Positions 36,173 through 49,060 of a stretch of 64,000 nucleotides of DNA are shown piece by piece. Both the position numbers and the translations under genes were made by a program. The notes beneath the pieces were generated by a model. That model ran no database searches. It was not told the origin of the DNA and saw only the letters and a list, made by a program, of their open reading frames with translations. Position 1 is the stretch's first letter; each line of letters starts with the position of its first letter. Origin of the DNA: Cannabis sativa (taxonomy: Eukaryota > Streptophyta > Magnoliopsida > Rosales > Cannabaceae); NCBI RefSeq assembly GCF_029168945.1, contig NC_083610.1:69679580-69743579 (forward strand). Reading direction: 5' to 3'.

Positions 36173-36486
36173 AAATATATAATTAATCAAATATTTTCTC
36201 CAACAAAACTACCTTACACATAACATTATGGGGAATGTGTTCATGGAATTGATCTTTTAATCAAAGGTGGCACATAAGAAGAGAGAAACGAAGATTAATT
36301 TATATAAGATAAATAAGCTTAATTTGAATTTGAATTTAAATTTAAATTTAAACTGAATATTAGATATTGATTAATGCTTTTATTTTATTATTATTATTTA
36401 AGTCTTTATTAGTTTTTTATCCATTAAGTAAATCAAAATCTATCAGGATTAAACAAATATGTAAGCCAAATTAATATTTTGTTTTC
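36173..36486. other. AT-rich intergenic DNA
   Basis: Nothing recognised except a possible LTR-like start TGTTGGGAATGGTGCCC at 36487. Confidence 0.4.
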
Positions 36487-36811
36487 TGTTGGGAATGGTG
36501 CCCTTAAACCATATAAAATGGATAATATTTTTACTGAAATAAATAAATAAATTCAATTATTTTGTATATATTAATCACTGTATATTATATTATTCCTCAT
36601 AATATATTATAAATTCAAGTTCATCTATGTAGTTTCAATCTCGCGTATTGAAACAATGAAGTTAATGGGTGAGATTAAATATTTTTGTAACGTGAGTATG
36701 CCACTCTGGCTGCTTCCTGGATTGACGATTGACACTACAGACTAACACAAGTGTTTCTAGCGTTGTTCTCACTCGCACGTTTCTTGGGAAAACATCCCAG
36801 GAGGTCACCCA

Positions 36812-39800
36812 CACTACAAGAAAAGAGACTTTTAGGGGCGACTTTTTATCGCCCCTAAAAGTTCCAAATTCACCCCTAAAAAATATTAGGGGCGACATAC
36901 CGCCCCTAAAATATCGCTTCTAATACTTTGTCCCTAATACTCCTTAGTAGGGGCAATAAAAAAAATCGTCCCTAAAAGTGAGTATTAGAAACAATTTTTG
37001 TCGTCCCTAAAAAAAAATTGAAAGTCGCCCCTATTTGAAATCAATCTATGATATCTAAAAAAATATTAGTGGCAATTTATACCTTTTTAAAGGCAACGCG
37101 TCACCCCTAATAGTAAGCATTAGGAGCGACATTTGTCGCCAGTAATATTTTTTAAATTTTTAAAAAAATAATAATAAAAATAATTAATTTTACAATTAAT
37201 ATATTTAAAATTAAAATATTAAAATTAAAGCTAATAGGAAAAAAAAAACTAAAAATATTTAAATTTATAAATTATAGCAAATTGAATTAATCTTTAATTG
37301 TTCACATTACAATACTGTTAATCAATGTTTAAACTACAATTATATAATAGGATTACTAAAGCCCCAAATCCATAGTATCTTCCTCTATATCCTTGCCTTT
37401 TAATGTTGCTGTGTTCTGTGTTCGTTGTGGCATGGGCGTCATCGGTTCCATCAGCCACGAATAACTATACAATGTATATTGCAAGTCTTTTAGCTGCTCA
37501 ATCACCTGGCATAGTACCAATCAAAATAAATTTAACAATGCTGCCGCAAATAACAAATATAAAAGCAATAACTTAATTACTTACACAGATATATGATCTA
37601 TCCAAAAACACATTTTTCTTAGTCAAATTTAAGTAAGGATATACCTTGAAAGTGAGATAATACTTGGTCCTCTCATTTCCTGGAAAACTATTACAAACGA
37701 AGAATTTACCATAGAAATTAGTAAAGGTGATATATGACTACTCCAGCAAGCTCAAAGAATCAAAAATTGTATAATGTAAATTAGTGTAACAAAACAGAGC
37801 AAATACAATCTCCATCTTCAAATGAAAATAAATATATATATCCATCTTCCACACCTTGAAAAATCCTATTATTAAATTCCAAAAGTCTACAACGCCAATA
37901 GCTAAATTAAATATGGCATGAAGCATATAGGACTACAAGACAACATACCACCAAAACAGAGAAAATATTCTCAACAAACTTTACCTCAAAAAGCAGAAGT
38001 TGGTGATAATTATATCCACACAAAATGAGAACTAGGCTTTACCCTAAGGCAATGATCATCTTTCTTTGGATGTCTACTTCCCACCTTGTAAAAAGAGCTG
38101 AACAAAGGTTAAAAATTAATATAGAAATCAATATGAGTTTAGAAGCTATAACATACATATATTGATTTTCTACTACTATTTCTAAATCAAAACAAACAGA
38201 GAATAACATTAGTTTGCATAATTCAGACCCAGCTATATTACAGTGTATATATTGTACCTTGACTCTTCCCCATTATACTATTATACTACGAGACCTTCAA
38301 TAGATAAGGTGACAACTCCTCCAAGGAAGCTGGAATGATGAAGTGACACCTTTATTTTCTAGAAAATCAAAAAGAGAATAAGCATATAAGTCTTCTGAAA
38401 AGATAAAAAAGAATATCCAACTAATACCATAACTCATCAACATATACTCGTAGGGTTTTCTCTTGCTTATTTTATGAAGAATATTACAAATAAGATCAGA
38501 AAAGTCAATCTTATATCCATCTCCAGCATCCAACCTGCATAAGACAGAACTAGTACTTTGTAACCTTTCATTTTATGAAGATTAATTTATTAGCCAAATG
38601 TCAGAACTTCACAAGAATAATTGTCATTTCAATTACAATCTTACAGCTTCAATCCAATGCTGGAAAACTAAATTTTTTCTCTTAGATTCCTCACGTACTT
38701 CTTTCCCAATCTGTCAAAAAAATAAACAAGCGAAATTTATTGGAAAAAATATAGTTCTGAAACAGAACAAAAAGACGGCTAAAAGAATATTAATTTCCAA
38801 TCACAGAAGTTTGTAATATATATGTATTTGCAGCAATCAAGCTTACGCAGAGGAGATATGAGAAAGTGAGAGATCCTAGAGAGAGAGAGATTCAAAACCC
38901 CCAAATCTGAAGAAAAAAAAACACATGAAATGATAATATTAGCTGTAGAGATTAATGTCTTTTCTCTCAACTACCATAAGAAGAGAAACAACACACTTAC
39001 GATATATTTAAGTAAATTCTTACAATTGAAAATGAGAGCAGCGCCAACTCTTATTATGCATAACAATAAGAGCGTTCCATAGTTAACCAATCCATAACTT
39101 TTTTTTTCTTTATCAATGAATAAAACTATACATAGAATACTTTACATAATCATTAAAACATTATTACGAGCAGATGGTGAGCAACGTCAATATTCTCCAT
39201 AAAAGAAATACGAAACATACATAAATTAGATAAAAACTAGAATAAGCTCAATAATTTTAGATCCAAAACAAAATAATCACATCTGAATACTGTTCTAATA
39301 AGAAGAGGGAGATGAAATATGAAAATAATCATGCCTAGCATACAATGAGTAAGAAAATCAAAATCATATTTAAAATGCAAACAAGAATTTGAGAGAGTTA
39401 TACCTAATCATAGTGTACAGATTCTAACTTCTGATCGGAGAGAGCTGAGAGAGTAGGAGAGAGATGATAAAGTGAGAGAGATCCAATATACATATATATA
39501 TACAAAGAGAGAGTGAGCGACTTACCATCGCCCTGAGACGAAGAAGACGGCGACAGAGAGGGATCCTAGGAGACGACGCAGGCACTTTTGGATTTGAGGT
39601 TTTCTGGTATTTAGGGGAATCGGTTTCAGATTTAGGGATTTCTTAGTTAATGAGAAAGATTAGAGTGAATGCTGAAACGAAGAGCGAAGCTTTTTATTTC
39701 GCGCGAAATGATTTCGGTGGGAAATGGATTTTGGGTACTAAATAAAATAATTATTAAACTATTAATAAGGGCAACTTATCGCCCCTAAACAAAAAATGTT

Positions 39801-39948
39801 GTCCCTAAACATATTTAAAATAAAAATAAAAATTGGAGCACGTTTATTAGCAGCGACAGATGGAAGTCGCCACTAATGACAGGTGATTAGGGGCAAAAAA
39901 AGGTCACCTCTAATATTGTCGCTCCTAATGCTTCTTTTTGTTGTAGTG
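36812..39948. mobile_element. Non-autonomous CACTA element, 3.1 kb
   Basis: Left end CACTACAAGAAAAGAGACTT; right end in reverse CACTACAACAAAAAGAAGC. Flanked by the 3 bp duplication CCA (36809-36811, 39949-39951). TTAGGGGCGAC/GTCGCCCCTAA repeats fill both subterminal regions (36830-37140, 39760-39935). No TNP2 motifs inside. The right side (39520-39720) looks like a gene leader; the rest is AT-rich. Minus-strand frame 38297-38533 (78 residues) has no name I can support. Confidence 0.9.
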
Positions 39949-40143
39949 CCATTCTGAAATTACCCTAGGTCAAACATGCTTAACTGTTGAGTTCTTTTAT
40001 GATGGGCTACTAGAAAACAAGATGCACCTTGTTGATATAAGTAGTACCAATCAATCCATTTAAGCCCTCTTCAACTGTGTAGTTCCATACCTACACAGTC
40101 TCAGAATCATCCCACTTGACCTTTCCCAAACGGTGTGAGATTG

Positions 40144-40179
40144 TAGGAGTGAGCAACGGTCGGTTTGGCCGGTTTTTTA

Positions 40180-40215
<36 letters not shown>

Positions 40216-40838
40216 CAGTTTTCATGGTTATAATCCAAAAACCGACCGACCATTATACAATTGTAAAAAAAAATCGACCGTTTTAATCCATGGTTTGGTC
40301 CGAACTTCATTTTTTTTTTAAAAAAAAGTAAGTTTTTAAATTTTTTTATAAATATTTGAAAACTAAGAAAATTAGAGTATTGTATCAAATATCATATAAT
40401 TTAAGAATAAAACTTTTTTAGTTAAATAAATAATATAAAATAATTTTTTTTTAAAATTTGTTTAATTTATTTGTGCTACTGATATGGTAATGAGTTATAT
40501 TAAAAAACTCGTATTATTTTATGAATGTGTGTATATAATACGTAAATGCACTAAATCATAATAAAATAAAGTAATGAATAATTGAGACTTTAAATAAAAA
40601 AGATATAAGTAAAACTAGTTTAATAAAATTGTATATTAAATATGTACAATATATATGTTCGGTCGGTTCTCGGTTTAATCAGTCGGTTTGTCATTGACAC
40701 TAAAACCAACTATGTTAAGGCAGTTTTAACCGAAGGCGGTTTTTTCGATTTTTGATTTTTTCGGTATCGGTTTTTTTGGTGTTTGGGCAGCCGGTGTACT
40801 CGGTTTGGTCGGTTTCTTGGATTTTTTGCTTACTCCTA
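40144..40838. mobile_element. hAT-type MITE, 695 bp
   Basis: Ends TAGGAGTGAGCAACGGTCGG and, in reverse, TAGGAGTAAGCAAAAAATCC, with an 8 bp duplication TGAGATTG at 40136-40143 and 40839-40846. Rich in CGGTTTGGTCGGTTT motifs near both ends. Includes an A-run of about 40 (40172-40213). No transposase. Confidence 0.9.
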
Positions 40839-40883
40839 TGAGATTGCACATCTTACCCAATATTTACCTTTGCGGATCACAGA

Positions 40884-41723
40884 ACTACTGACTAATTTAC
40901 GTACAAGACTAATAAGCTAACACATCATAATTTCTCTCTATGTACATTTACTAACTAAAATATAAATTTATATGCATATATCCCACCAAATTTGATCATA
41001 TATAAATGAATCATTTGGAATACCATATCAATATATATTTGTCATATTTTTCAACAATATGTAGCAATTAAAAAAATATTTTCTTAACTTTTGTTTCTTA
41101 TTTTTGCTTTAGTACTCATTATTGCATAAATAATTTTATTAAAAATTATTATAATTTAATTTAATTTTACATATTTTGGTAATCTCTTTCATAGCAATAA
41201 AAAAAATATTTTTATAAGAAAGTTACTTACGATTTAAAATTAAATATAATCATGAATATATTTGGATAAAAAACTCATTTATAAGGATAAAAACAAAATT
41301 TATTTATGTGAAATTTTAATTATTTTTTAATTTATGGTATATACTAGCCCCATCTAAAATAATTTTCTGGCTTTGTCATTCTTGTTATGTAGAATTTCCA
41401 TTGGGGCACTTCACTTTTAAAGTCATCTTTTACTTGGTCAATAAACCCATTGCAGGTGGTTCCAGGATCTGATCTAAATCTTTCTTTCTATTTTTCAGAC
41501 AGCAAACTTTGCATCTATTCTTTATTGTTGTGCACCAGCAAGCAGTCATCATGTTCATCAATAAGTGTTTTGATTTGATAGCCAACTTTGTCCTCCATTA
41601 CACTTACACTAGCATATATAGAACAAAAATCAGCAACCTTCTTGGCAAATTACTCTAATTCTTCTCTGCCTCCTTAACAACTTCCTTAGAAGCAAGCAAA
41701 CACCATACATTATCTTCAAGATC

Positions 41724-41765
<42 letters not shown>

Positions 41766-42164
41766 CCCTCAATTGAATCCACATCTCTTATTTCTACTTC
41801 ACTACTATTCTATTGACCACTCTCATCGTCACCATCCTCATCCACATCTTTATTATCTCCACATCATCAATACCCGTATTAGCAAGGAAGTCCCATCACT
41901 TTCACTCATGAATTTCAAAATGCTATCCCATATTTCTGAATTCATAATTAGTTTCAATATTTGGGTTTGGGTTTGAAGTGTTTTGAGTTGAGTTTGAAAA
42001 GTTTGGCACTGTATTTGAAGAATTATTGGGATTGGATTTGAAATGGTTTGAGGTCAAGTCATCACTCCCACCTCAAATATAGTTACATTATACAATGACA
42101 CACATAGTACATAATAAACACAGAACATATACATTTTATGCAATTAAATTGAAAATAAAAAGAA
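40884..42164. other. Intergenic DNA, nothing named
   Basis: (TA)n microsatellite at 41728-41763. 41380-41730 is less AT-rich and may be an old coding relic, but neither strand gives an intact or recognisable protein. Confidence 0.4.
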
Positions 42165-43060
42165 AAATTTGTTAAAATATACTTAAAAATTTAGACTATT
42201 CTTTTAATATACCACCTTTAAATGAATACCTTAAATATTCTCCAAACACCCTAAAATTCCAAAATTACTCTTACAATTCAAAAGCTCTCTTCTCACACTC
42301 TCTCTGTCTAACTTCCCCCCTCTCTCTTTCTCTGTTATTTCCATCCAGCCCCAAACCTTTCAAGCCCCGACTGTTCACAACTCCGACCGACCAAGACGAC
42401 CCACGACTGAAAAGAGCATGACGACTCGCGACGACTCACGAGAAGCACCCAAGACAACCCACGACCACAACATTTTTTTTCTGGTTTCTGACCCATCTAG
42501 CGTTTGTTTTCTGCATTTTTTTTTTGTTTTTGACGATGTCGCGAAACATCGCGAAATCTTGAAACATCTCTAAATGTCTCCAATTCACAACAATGCTTAT
42601 TTTCTGCATTTTTTTTTTTATTTTTAACAATATCGCGAAACATCGCTAGATGTCGCGAAATATTGCAAAATCATGAAAACATCTCTAAATGTCTCCAATT
42701 CACAATATCGCGAAACACATTGCGAACATCATCGCGAAATATCGCTAAACATCGCTAAATATCGCAAATCATCACTAAACTTCATCCATGACCTCAGGTT
42801 TGTTCTATCATTGCAAATACATCGTTAAATATCGCAAAATATCACCAAAAACTGGTAAACCAGAAGAAAAAAACGCAAAAAATGAGAGAAGCTTTTTTGA
42901 AATGTAAGGCGGCCGAACAACACTAGCTCCGGTGATGGGTCATCCGACTCGTAGAGTGTGTGCGTGTGTGTGGTGTGAGTATCCTAGAGAGAGAGATGGA
43001 TGTTTGGTTTTTATTTATTTAGGGGTAAAATTGGATGAGAAAATGGTGTAAGTATATTTT
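42165..43060. repeat. Probable old long-TIR element with CGCGAAACATCG repeats
   Basis: Ends share AAAATATACTTA in inverted order, with CT-rich DNA on the left (42280-42335) and GAGAGAGA at the right, as in 7833-8696 and 35058-36172. 42535-42790 is a tandem array of ATCGCGAAACATCGC and ACATCTCTAAATGTCTCCAA (two copies). Confidence 0.5.
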
Positions 43061-43484
43061 GCATGATACAAAATATGCTAGCATATTTTTAGTAGATAAA
43101 TTAATTTTAAGCATATAATTTCAAATTTCCCAATAAAAATGACGCACTGCACTGCATATAGGCTGCGTGGCTCATATCCTGCTTTTATATAACCACCATA
43201 TATAGTTGAGTGAATAAAATAATAACTCTGTATATCAAATATAAACATAACTTCATAAACACAAAATATTGATACACTTAATAAATATATATGGTGTTGA
43301 TTCGATCCAATCACACTATTTTACTTTTAGTGCGCATCTGATCTACATTAAGTACAGATTTCATACTTTGAATCTAGTTAAATCCATAGAACTATTTCAA
43401 TTCATTTTGACCCATTCTGCGATAGTGCAAATTGGATCAATTATTTTGAATTGTTATGTTGTGAAAATTAGAGCTACGCAAGTG
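43061..43484. other. Intergenic DNA
   Basis: Part (43290-43460) resembles the GATTGGAT-rich hAT-like repeats at 22826. No gene. Confidence 0.4.
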
Positions 43485-43870
43485 AATGTATTCAGTTTAT
43501 TACGGTAAGACCAATATCATGTTTTGTATGCAGTCCGATAAACCCACAAGGCATTGTACTCCAATTTATCCAGTTTGGATTCACAACCTTTTCAAGAATC
43601 AATTTGACTTCATGATTAGAAACCTCTACTTGTACATTGGCTTGAGGGGTGATAAGCAACTACCATCTTATAAGTTACACTATAACGTCGAAACAATGCT
43701 TATATACTCTTTTTGTAAAAATAATTGTCTTGATCGCTAAGTATAGCTTTAGGTGTACCAAATCGCACAAAAATATCAGAGCGAATGAAATCTACTACGT
43801 TTTAGTCTTTTAGAATTATCTATTCTAGTTGTGATTGCTTTTGCCCATCTAATTATAATATTACCTAATG
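43485..43870 (-). pseudogene. Fossil Ty3/gypsy integrase (Athila/Tat type)
   Basis: On the minus strand, in changing frames: WAKAITT, DIFVRFGTPKAILSDQDNYF, VTYKMVVAYHPSSQ, VQVEVSNHEVKLILEKVVNP, NALWVYRTAYKT. These match the integrase core and C-terminal part of the Athila/Tat group. Stops and shifts throughout; no LTRs found nearby. Confidence 0.75.
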
Positions 43871-45143
43871 TAGTGATATATATTTAGTCATATATATTTT
43901 ATGATGTAAATTGAATTTAGTAGTATTAGTTTTATTGAATTTGAAATAGAAATTGGGGTTGAATTAATGTTTCATACCAGTTTTTTTACAAATTTTTCTT
44001 CTATCAGTTATGATTGTTTTATGATTTGAGTTTGTTCTTTTTCTTACGTGACGTCGCTAGAATTAATGGTGCTTTTTCGTCTATTAGAATTATTTTATCG
44101 TTGCCGACCTCATTGCATCGCACGAAAGTTTTAATTCCAAGAAGTGTTGATTGTATGGGTTGAAAGTGTGTGTAAAAAGTATTTGTGTAATTTTTTTTAT
44201 TAGACTGTATATTTATACTCATTTTTTTTTTTGTAATATTGTTATTTTTTGGTGGCTTTTTCATTTTTACACTTCAAAGTAGTTTTTTTTTTTTTGCATT
44301 TTTTTGCATTTTTATGGAATTCTACATAGAAACTCCTATTGCAACTAGCGCTGCAACTTAAATTGCAACAAAAAATCGTATACAACCCCCTATTGCAACT
44401 AGCGCTTCAACCACTTTAGAAACCCAAACCGTAAATTTGAAAAAAAAAAAGTTAAAAAAATAGTATATAAAATAATTTCCTTTTTTTTTTATTATAACTG
44501 GAAAAAATCTATTTGTTTAATCTCATATCCTTTGTTCATTATATTTATATCATATAAAAGTAAACTTTAGTTTTTTTTTCTAATATTTATTAAAAGAAAA
44601 TAATAATTATTACATTTAAAAAAAAATAATTATTATTCAATTGAGTAAATAAATAAAAATAAAAGTGCTTTTGCAATGCATCATTCTAAAAAAGTGTATC
44701 CAGAGAATTATTTATTTAAAATGTTATAATTATTCAAAATATCTTATAAAATTTTCTAAAAAAAAAAAATCTTACAAAATTTTGAAAATTTAAAATAATA
44801 TTTATAGAAAAAAAATGTTTAAACAGTTAAAATTAAAAAAAAAAAAAATCACTCCTACTCTTGCAATAAACTATTTGAGCTATATTTTTAAAAAATTTCA
44901 AAATTTCTATAAATTTAACTATAAGAGTGGTCTTGCATATATGATGATATTGAGCATTGTCTGCCCGTGTGCTCTGTGGCAGTTAGTAGTTGTTTTTTCA
45001 TTTTAACCATCTCTTGCCAGTTTCCAACTTCTTTCTTTGCATTTAACTGTTCCTCCCCTGTTTTATTTCAAATTTCCTGGTTTTGTTCAAGTTTTTTCTG
45101 GTTTGTTTCTGTCTTCCAACTTCCTTAACCTCTAATTTTCACT
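43871..45143. repeat. AT-rich DNA with AGCAAC repeat copy 3
   Basis: 44280-44485 holds two CCTATTGCAACTAGCGCT blocks and AAACCGTAAATTTGAAA, the inverted relative of 31668-31850. 45000-45143 is T/C-rich and probably the LINE 5' leader. No other gene. Confidence 0.5.
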
Positions 45144-46921
45144 ATGGAATCCTTCCTCTATGATGTTTCTACTGCTCTTACTGAAAGGGAAAGGGCTGTG
45201 GTACCAATTAATAACATTTCTGCCCCACCAATTGGCATTACTAAGGCTCGTGTTCTCTGTCGAGTTTACTCTAAAAGGGGTTTCAATCCTAATCAACTCA
45301 AAAACTTCCTACTTAAGCATTGGTTGGGTCGGTTTGCTGTTACAATTTCAGATTATGACTCTGAATCTTACATGGTTACTTTTGGTTGTGAGGGAGATAT
45401 GAGAAGGGTTTTATCCAAAGAACCTTGGCACTTTCATAATCAACATTTAATCTTATGTCCTCCGAGTGTTCTTCTATCTGACTCTGTAACTTCATACACC
45501 ACCACTCCCTTTTGGGTTCAAGTTTTTAGATTGCCTTTTCTTAGCAAATCTGAGGCTCTTGCAAAAATAATTGGCAATCTCATTGGAGAATATCTTGAGG
45601 TTCATAATGATTCTCTTAATGAGGGGTGGGGTCCTTTTTTAAGGATTCAGGTAGGTTTGGATGTATCAAAGCCGCTTTTAAGGGGTCAAATGGTTTCACT
45701 TCCATGGATGCGTGATGAACTTTGGATTGAATATCGTTATGAGAGGTTGCCGAATTTTTGTTATGAATGTGGTATTATTGGCCATGTTTATGATAACTGT
45801 ACACTTTATATGGAGAAGTTGGATGAGGGTATTGAACCTGGACTTGAATATGGTCCCTGGATGGTAGGGTCTGCATTACCAAGATCAAGCTATGATCGTT
45901 ATCGACAAGATTTTTCCAAATCAGGATCGTGGCCTTTTATCACTAGACTTGCTAGGAACACCATCAACCCAATTATTTCTCATCCTTCTCAACACCAGCG
46001 ATCCCTCCTACTGTGACAAGCCGTGAGAAGTGTTCTATCCTTGAGGTTTCTGCACCAGTAACAAATGGAAGTTCTCACCAACAGACAGTACTTCACACCA
46101 CCAGTGCAGGTAGTCTGAAATCCCCTCAAATGAATTCACTTTCTTCATCAACTATCAATGGTGAGGAAGGAATTGCACCTGTAATTTCTACACCTGTTAA
46201 GTCGGGTGCTCTGCAACATCAATCTCCCATAACTATCACGAGTACCAATCCCACACAATTCACTCCAAATTCCAAGCAACCTCCACTCACTTCCAGTGCA
46301 ATATGCAAATCAAGCACAGTTGTTAAGCAGCAATTTTTACAAAATGATCATGGGGTGCTGGACAATATCAAAGGCAAAGGAATTGTTGATGATGTTCCTC
46401 AACAGTTACATAGCACTTTTCAGCAATCTCCATATGGGGGCCAAGCTAGTTCTTCTTCTAAGACAATTTTTATGAAAGAAACCAATGAATATCCTCCTGG
46501 TTATCTACCCAAGAGGACAGTAGCTTTACCTGTGGCAACCCCTCCGGCGTATTTACATCATCTTACCTCTGCTAGTACCACTATTCCACCATCAAAAGCT
46601 GTCAAGGTAACTCCTTCTATGGCTTCCTCTGTCACTCCAAATTTGGCTACACTTGGTGCTGAAATTGCTACTGAGAACTCTCCCTTAACTGCCAAGAACC
46701 CTTGTACGTTTACCAAACATCAAATGATCAACCAAGGAGGTAATGTTAGGCAAGTGTTGAAGAGATGTCGCACAAGAGATACCACATTGACCGATATTAC
46801 TAATACACCCCAGCGTCAACTACCTGAACCCATTTCTGAATTGGCTGCCATTTCACTAGTGGAGGAGGATGGTGATGTTTCTTTGGCGAAGGCTGTGTCC
46901 CAGCCTCGCCAATCACCATGA
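45144..46921 (+). pseudogene. LINE ORF1: DUF4283 and zinc knuckle RNA-binding protein
   Basis: From MESFLYDVSTALTERERAVV. DUF4283-like region at residues ~20-150 (KNFLLKHWLGRFAVTI, FGCEGDMRRVLSKEPWHF) and a zinc knuckle CYECGIIGHVYDNC at 45759-45800. One frameshift between about 45960 and 46010 moves the reading to the frame that continues to 46921, a Ser/Thr/Pro-rich tail of ~300 residues. This kind of protein binds LINE RNA. Its TGA overlaps the ORF2 start as ATGA. Confidence 0.85.
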
Positions 46922-48076
46922 ATTTAATTAGCTGGAATGCTCGGGGTTTGGGCAGCCCCCGTGCATTTCGAAAACTTTGTTTGCTCATTTCTAAGCATTT
47001 ACCTGATGTACTTTTTATTATGGAATCAAAGCTTAGTATAGGTGCTATTTCTAAATTTCGTACTGCTTTTAATTTTCCTAATGGGATAGAAGTTCCTAGG
47101 GTGGGACTTTAATGTTGCTTTGGAAAGCAAATGTAAATGTAAATGTTCTTAACTTTGGTATAAACTTTGTTGATTGCTACATTACGACTACTGATGGTCT
47201 TTTATTTCATTTGTTGGGTTTTTATGGAGCTCGTGCAACTTCCCAAAGACATTTCACTTGGCAAGTTTTGAAAAGGCTAAAAGATACTGCTCCATTGATG
47301 CCTTGGATTGCAATGGGTGATTTTAATGAAGTTCTTACTCATGTTATTAAGCTTGGAGGACCTGCTCTATGTGATACACAAATTGATCAGTTTCGAAATA
47401 CAGTGGACTATTGTGGTCTCCATGATCTCCCCTTTTCTGGTGCAAGATATACATGGCATAACAATTGTGTGAATGGTACAAATGTAAAAGAGAGACTTGA
47501 TTATGCTTTCATTAATAATGCATGGCCTCATTTATTTGGAGCTACAGAGGTTTCACACTTGGATTTCTTCAAATCTGACCACCGTGCCCTACTTCTTTCC
47601 TTAAATCATGTTGCACCAGCAGTAAGTCAAAGGTTCAAATCAAGGTTTCATTTTGAAGCTTTATGGCTAAAGGAAGAAGAAGCTTCAGATATTATTCTAA
47701 AAAACTGGGTTACTTCAATAGCTGACCCCATCCTTCAGATTGCTAATAATCTCTCAGCTTGCTCCTTCCATCTACAGACTTGGCATAGAAGGAAGTATGG
47801 AGAATTACCTCGACAGATTAATAGCACATAAGATAAGGTTTCTGCTCTTCAGAACTCATATGCAACAACTTTTGAACACTTTGAAGAGCTCAAACATTGT
47901 GAAAATATCCTTGATGAGTTGCTAGCACAAGAATAAGACTATTGGAAGCAACGATCTCGTATGAATTGGTTGAAATCGGGTGACTCAAATACAAAGTTTT
48001 TTCATCAAAAAGCTAATAACCGTAAAAAGAACAACACCATTAAGAAGCTTATTGATGAACATGGTGTGGAACACAC
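46918..48076 (+). pseudogene. LINE ORF2, endonuclease part
   Basis: Starts MNLISWNARGLGSPRAFRKL, the APE endonuclease N-terminus. A frameshift near 47105 follows, then WIAMGDFNEVL (~47320), GARYTWHN and FKSDHRALLL (~47574) with the expected catalytic Asp/Asn/His. Stops TAA at 47829 and TAA at 47934 (in GAA-TAA-GAC) break it before [13 protein letters not shown]. It is cut by the copia element after IDEHGVEHT. Confidence 0.88.
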
Positions 48077-48595
48077 TATAAGAATATTTTTATTTAAGGA
48101 AATATATTTCTATTTAAAGAAATAAATTTCTATTTCAGGAAATAAATAAATAATTGATTTTCTAATAAATGAATATAAAAATATTCATTGAATCTGGACA
48201 AAATCAATTATGTAATATTCTATATATAGTCAGATTTCTATATTCATTACCGGATTTGATTTTCTGAATTAATTGTCAAAATATTCTGACAATTAATGTG
48301 GCGCAGATACTGATGGAGTATCTCACCTATAAATATAGGGTCTCGGTCCCCGAGCTCCTGACTCATTCTGTTCATAACAGCAAATTCCATCTAAAGAGAG
48401 TTGAGAGAGCGAGGAAGCCCGATTACCCACATCAACCAGTTTCCTTTGCAGATCAAAGCTTATGTGGGTTTGAAGCTCAAGATTCAATGGCTGGAGGTAT
48501 TTCGATCCTTATTCATAGTGTATATATGTTTGATTTAATTCCGCATTTTATACATAAACATATATATTTCAGTTTATACATATAAATGTCTAACA
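48077..48595 (+). repeat. 5' LTR of the TA...CA copia element
   Basis: 519 bp. TATAAATAT at 48330 may be its TATA box, 120 bp before a GA-rich leader-like stretch. Confidence 0.9.
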
Positions 48596-48597
48596 GT

Positions 48598-48609
48598 TGG
48601 TATCAGAGC
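48598..48609 (+). other. Primer binding site, initiator tRNA-Met
   Basis: TGGTATCAGAGC two bases after the LTR. Confidence 0.9.
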
Positions 48610-48639
48610 GGATTATATATCTCTGCCTTGATTTATTTT

Positions 48640-49060
48640 GAGTTTTATATATATACTTTTACGGGGTTCTTCATTTATAATATAAATTATATATATTTTA
48701 TATATATATACTTTCATATTATATAATCCCGATTATATATATACATTAATACTCAATTCTTTTTTATACATATATATATATTCATATTCATATAAATCTT
48801 CATATATATATATATATTTATATTCATATACATCTTCATATATAAATATATATACGTATATGATCGGTTCTTAATTTATATATATTTTATATACATATTC
48901 ATATTCATATAATTCCGATCATATATATACATTTTAATTCAATCTACGTATATACATATATATATTCATATTTTAATTTTGTTTATATATATTATATATA
49001 TACGTAAGTATTGTTGTATATATATACGTATATATATATTTTATATATACTTTTATTGCA
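48640..49060. repeat. TATA-rich low-complexity leader of the copia element
   Basis: Repeated TATATTCATATTCATATA and GATCATATATATACATT motifs directly after the primer site. No coding signal. Confidence 0.7.

Larger units (their letters stand above)
36650..40883 (-). mobile_element. 5S-rRNA-derived repeat (Cassandra-like TRIM), split by two transposons
   Basis: Joining 36650-36811, 39949-40143 and 40847-40883 gives one continuous sequence. Read on the minus strand it includes GCATGTTTGACCTAGGG and GGGTGACCTCCTGGGATG, which match the 3' half of plant 5S rRNA (AAGCGTGCTTGGGC, GGGTGACCTCCTGGGAAG). Cassandra TRIM elements carry such 5S-like DNA in their LTRs. Only one copy of the block is present, so this is a solo LTR or fragment. 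Outer ends are uncertain; TGTGATCCGC on the minus strand near 40881 may be one LTR end. It is too diverged to be a working 5S gene. Confidence 0.65.

Noticed and set aside
38297..38533. Captured gene exon in the CACTA element
   Set aside because: One 78-residue frame with no motif I can name; kept only as a remark.
36730..40060. 5S rRNA gene
   Set aside because: Only part of 5S is recognisable, diverged and split by a transposon; better explained as a Cassandra-like repeat.
41380..41730. Possible old coding relic
   Set aside because: Less AT-rich, but both strands give only short pieces with stops and no recognisable family.
48298..48585. 95-residue ORF repeated at 54973-55269
   Set aside because: Both are the same reading of the two copia LTRs across the leader; no conserved protein.
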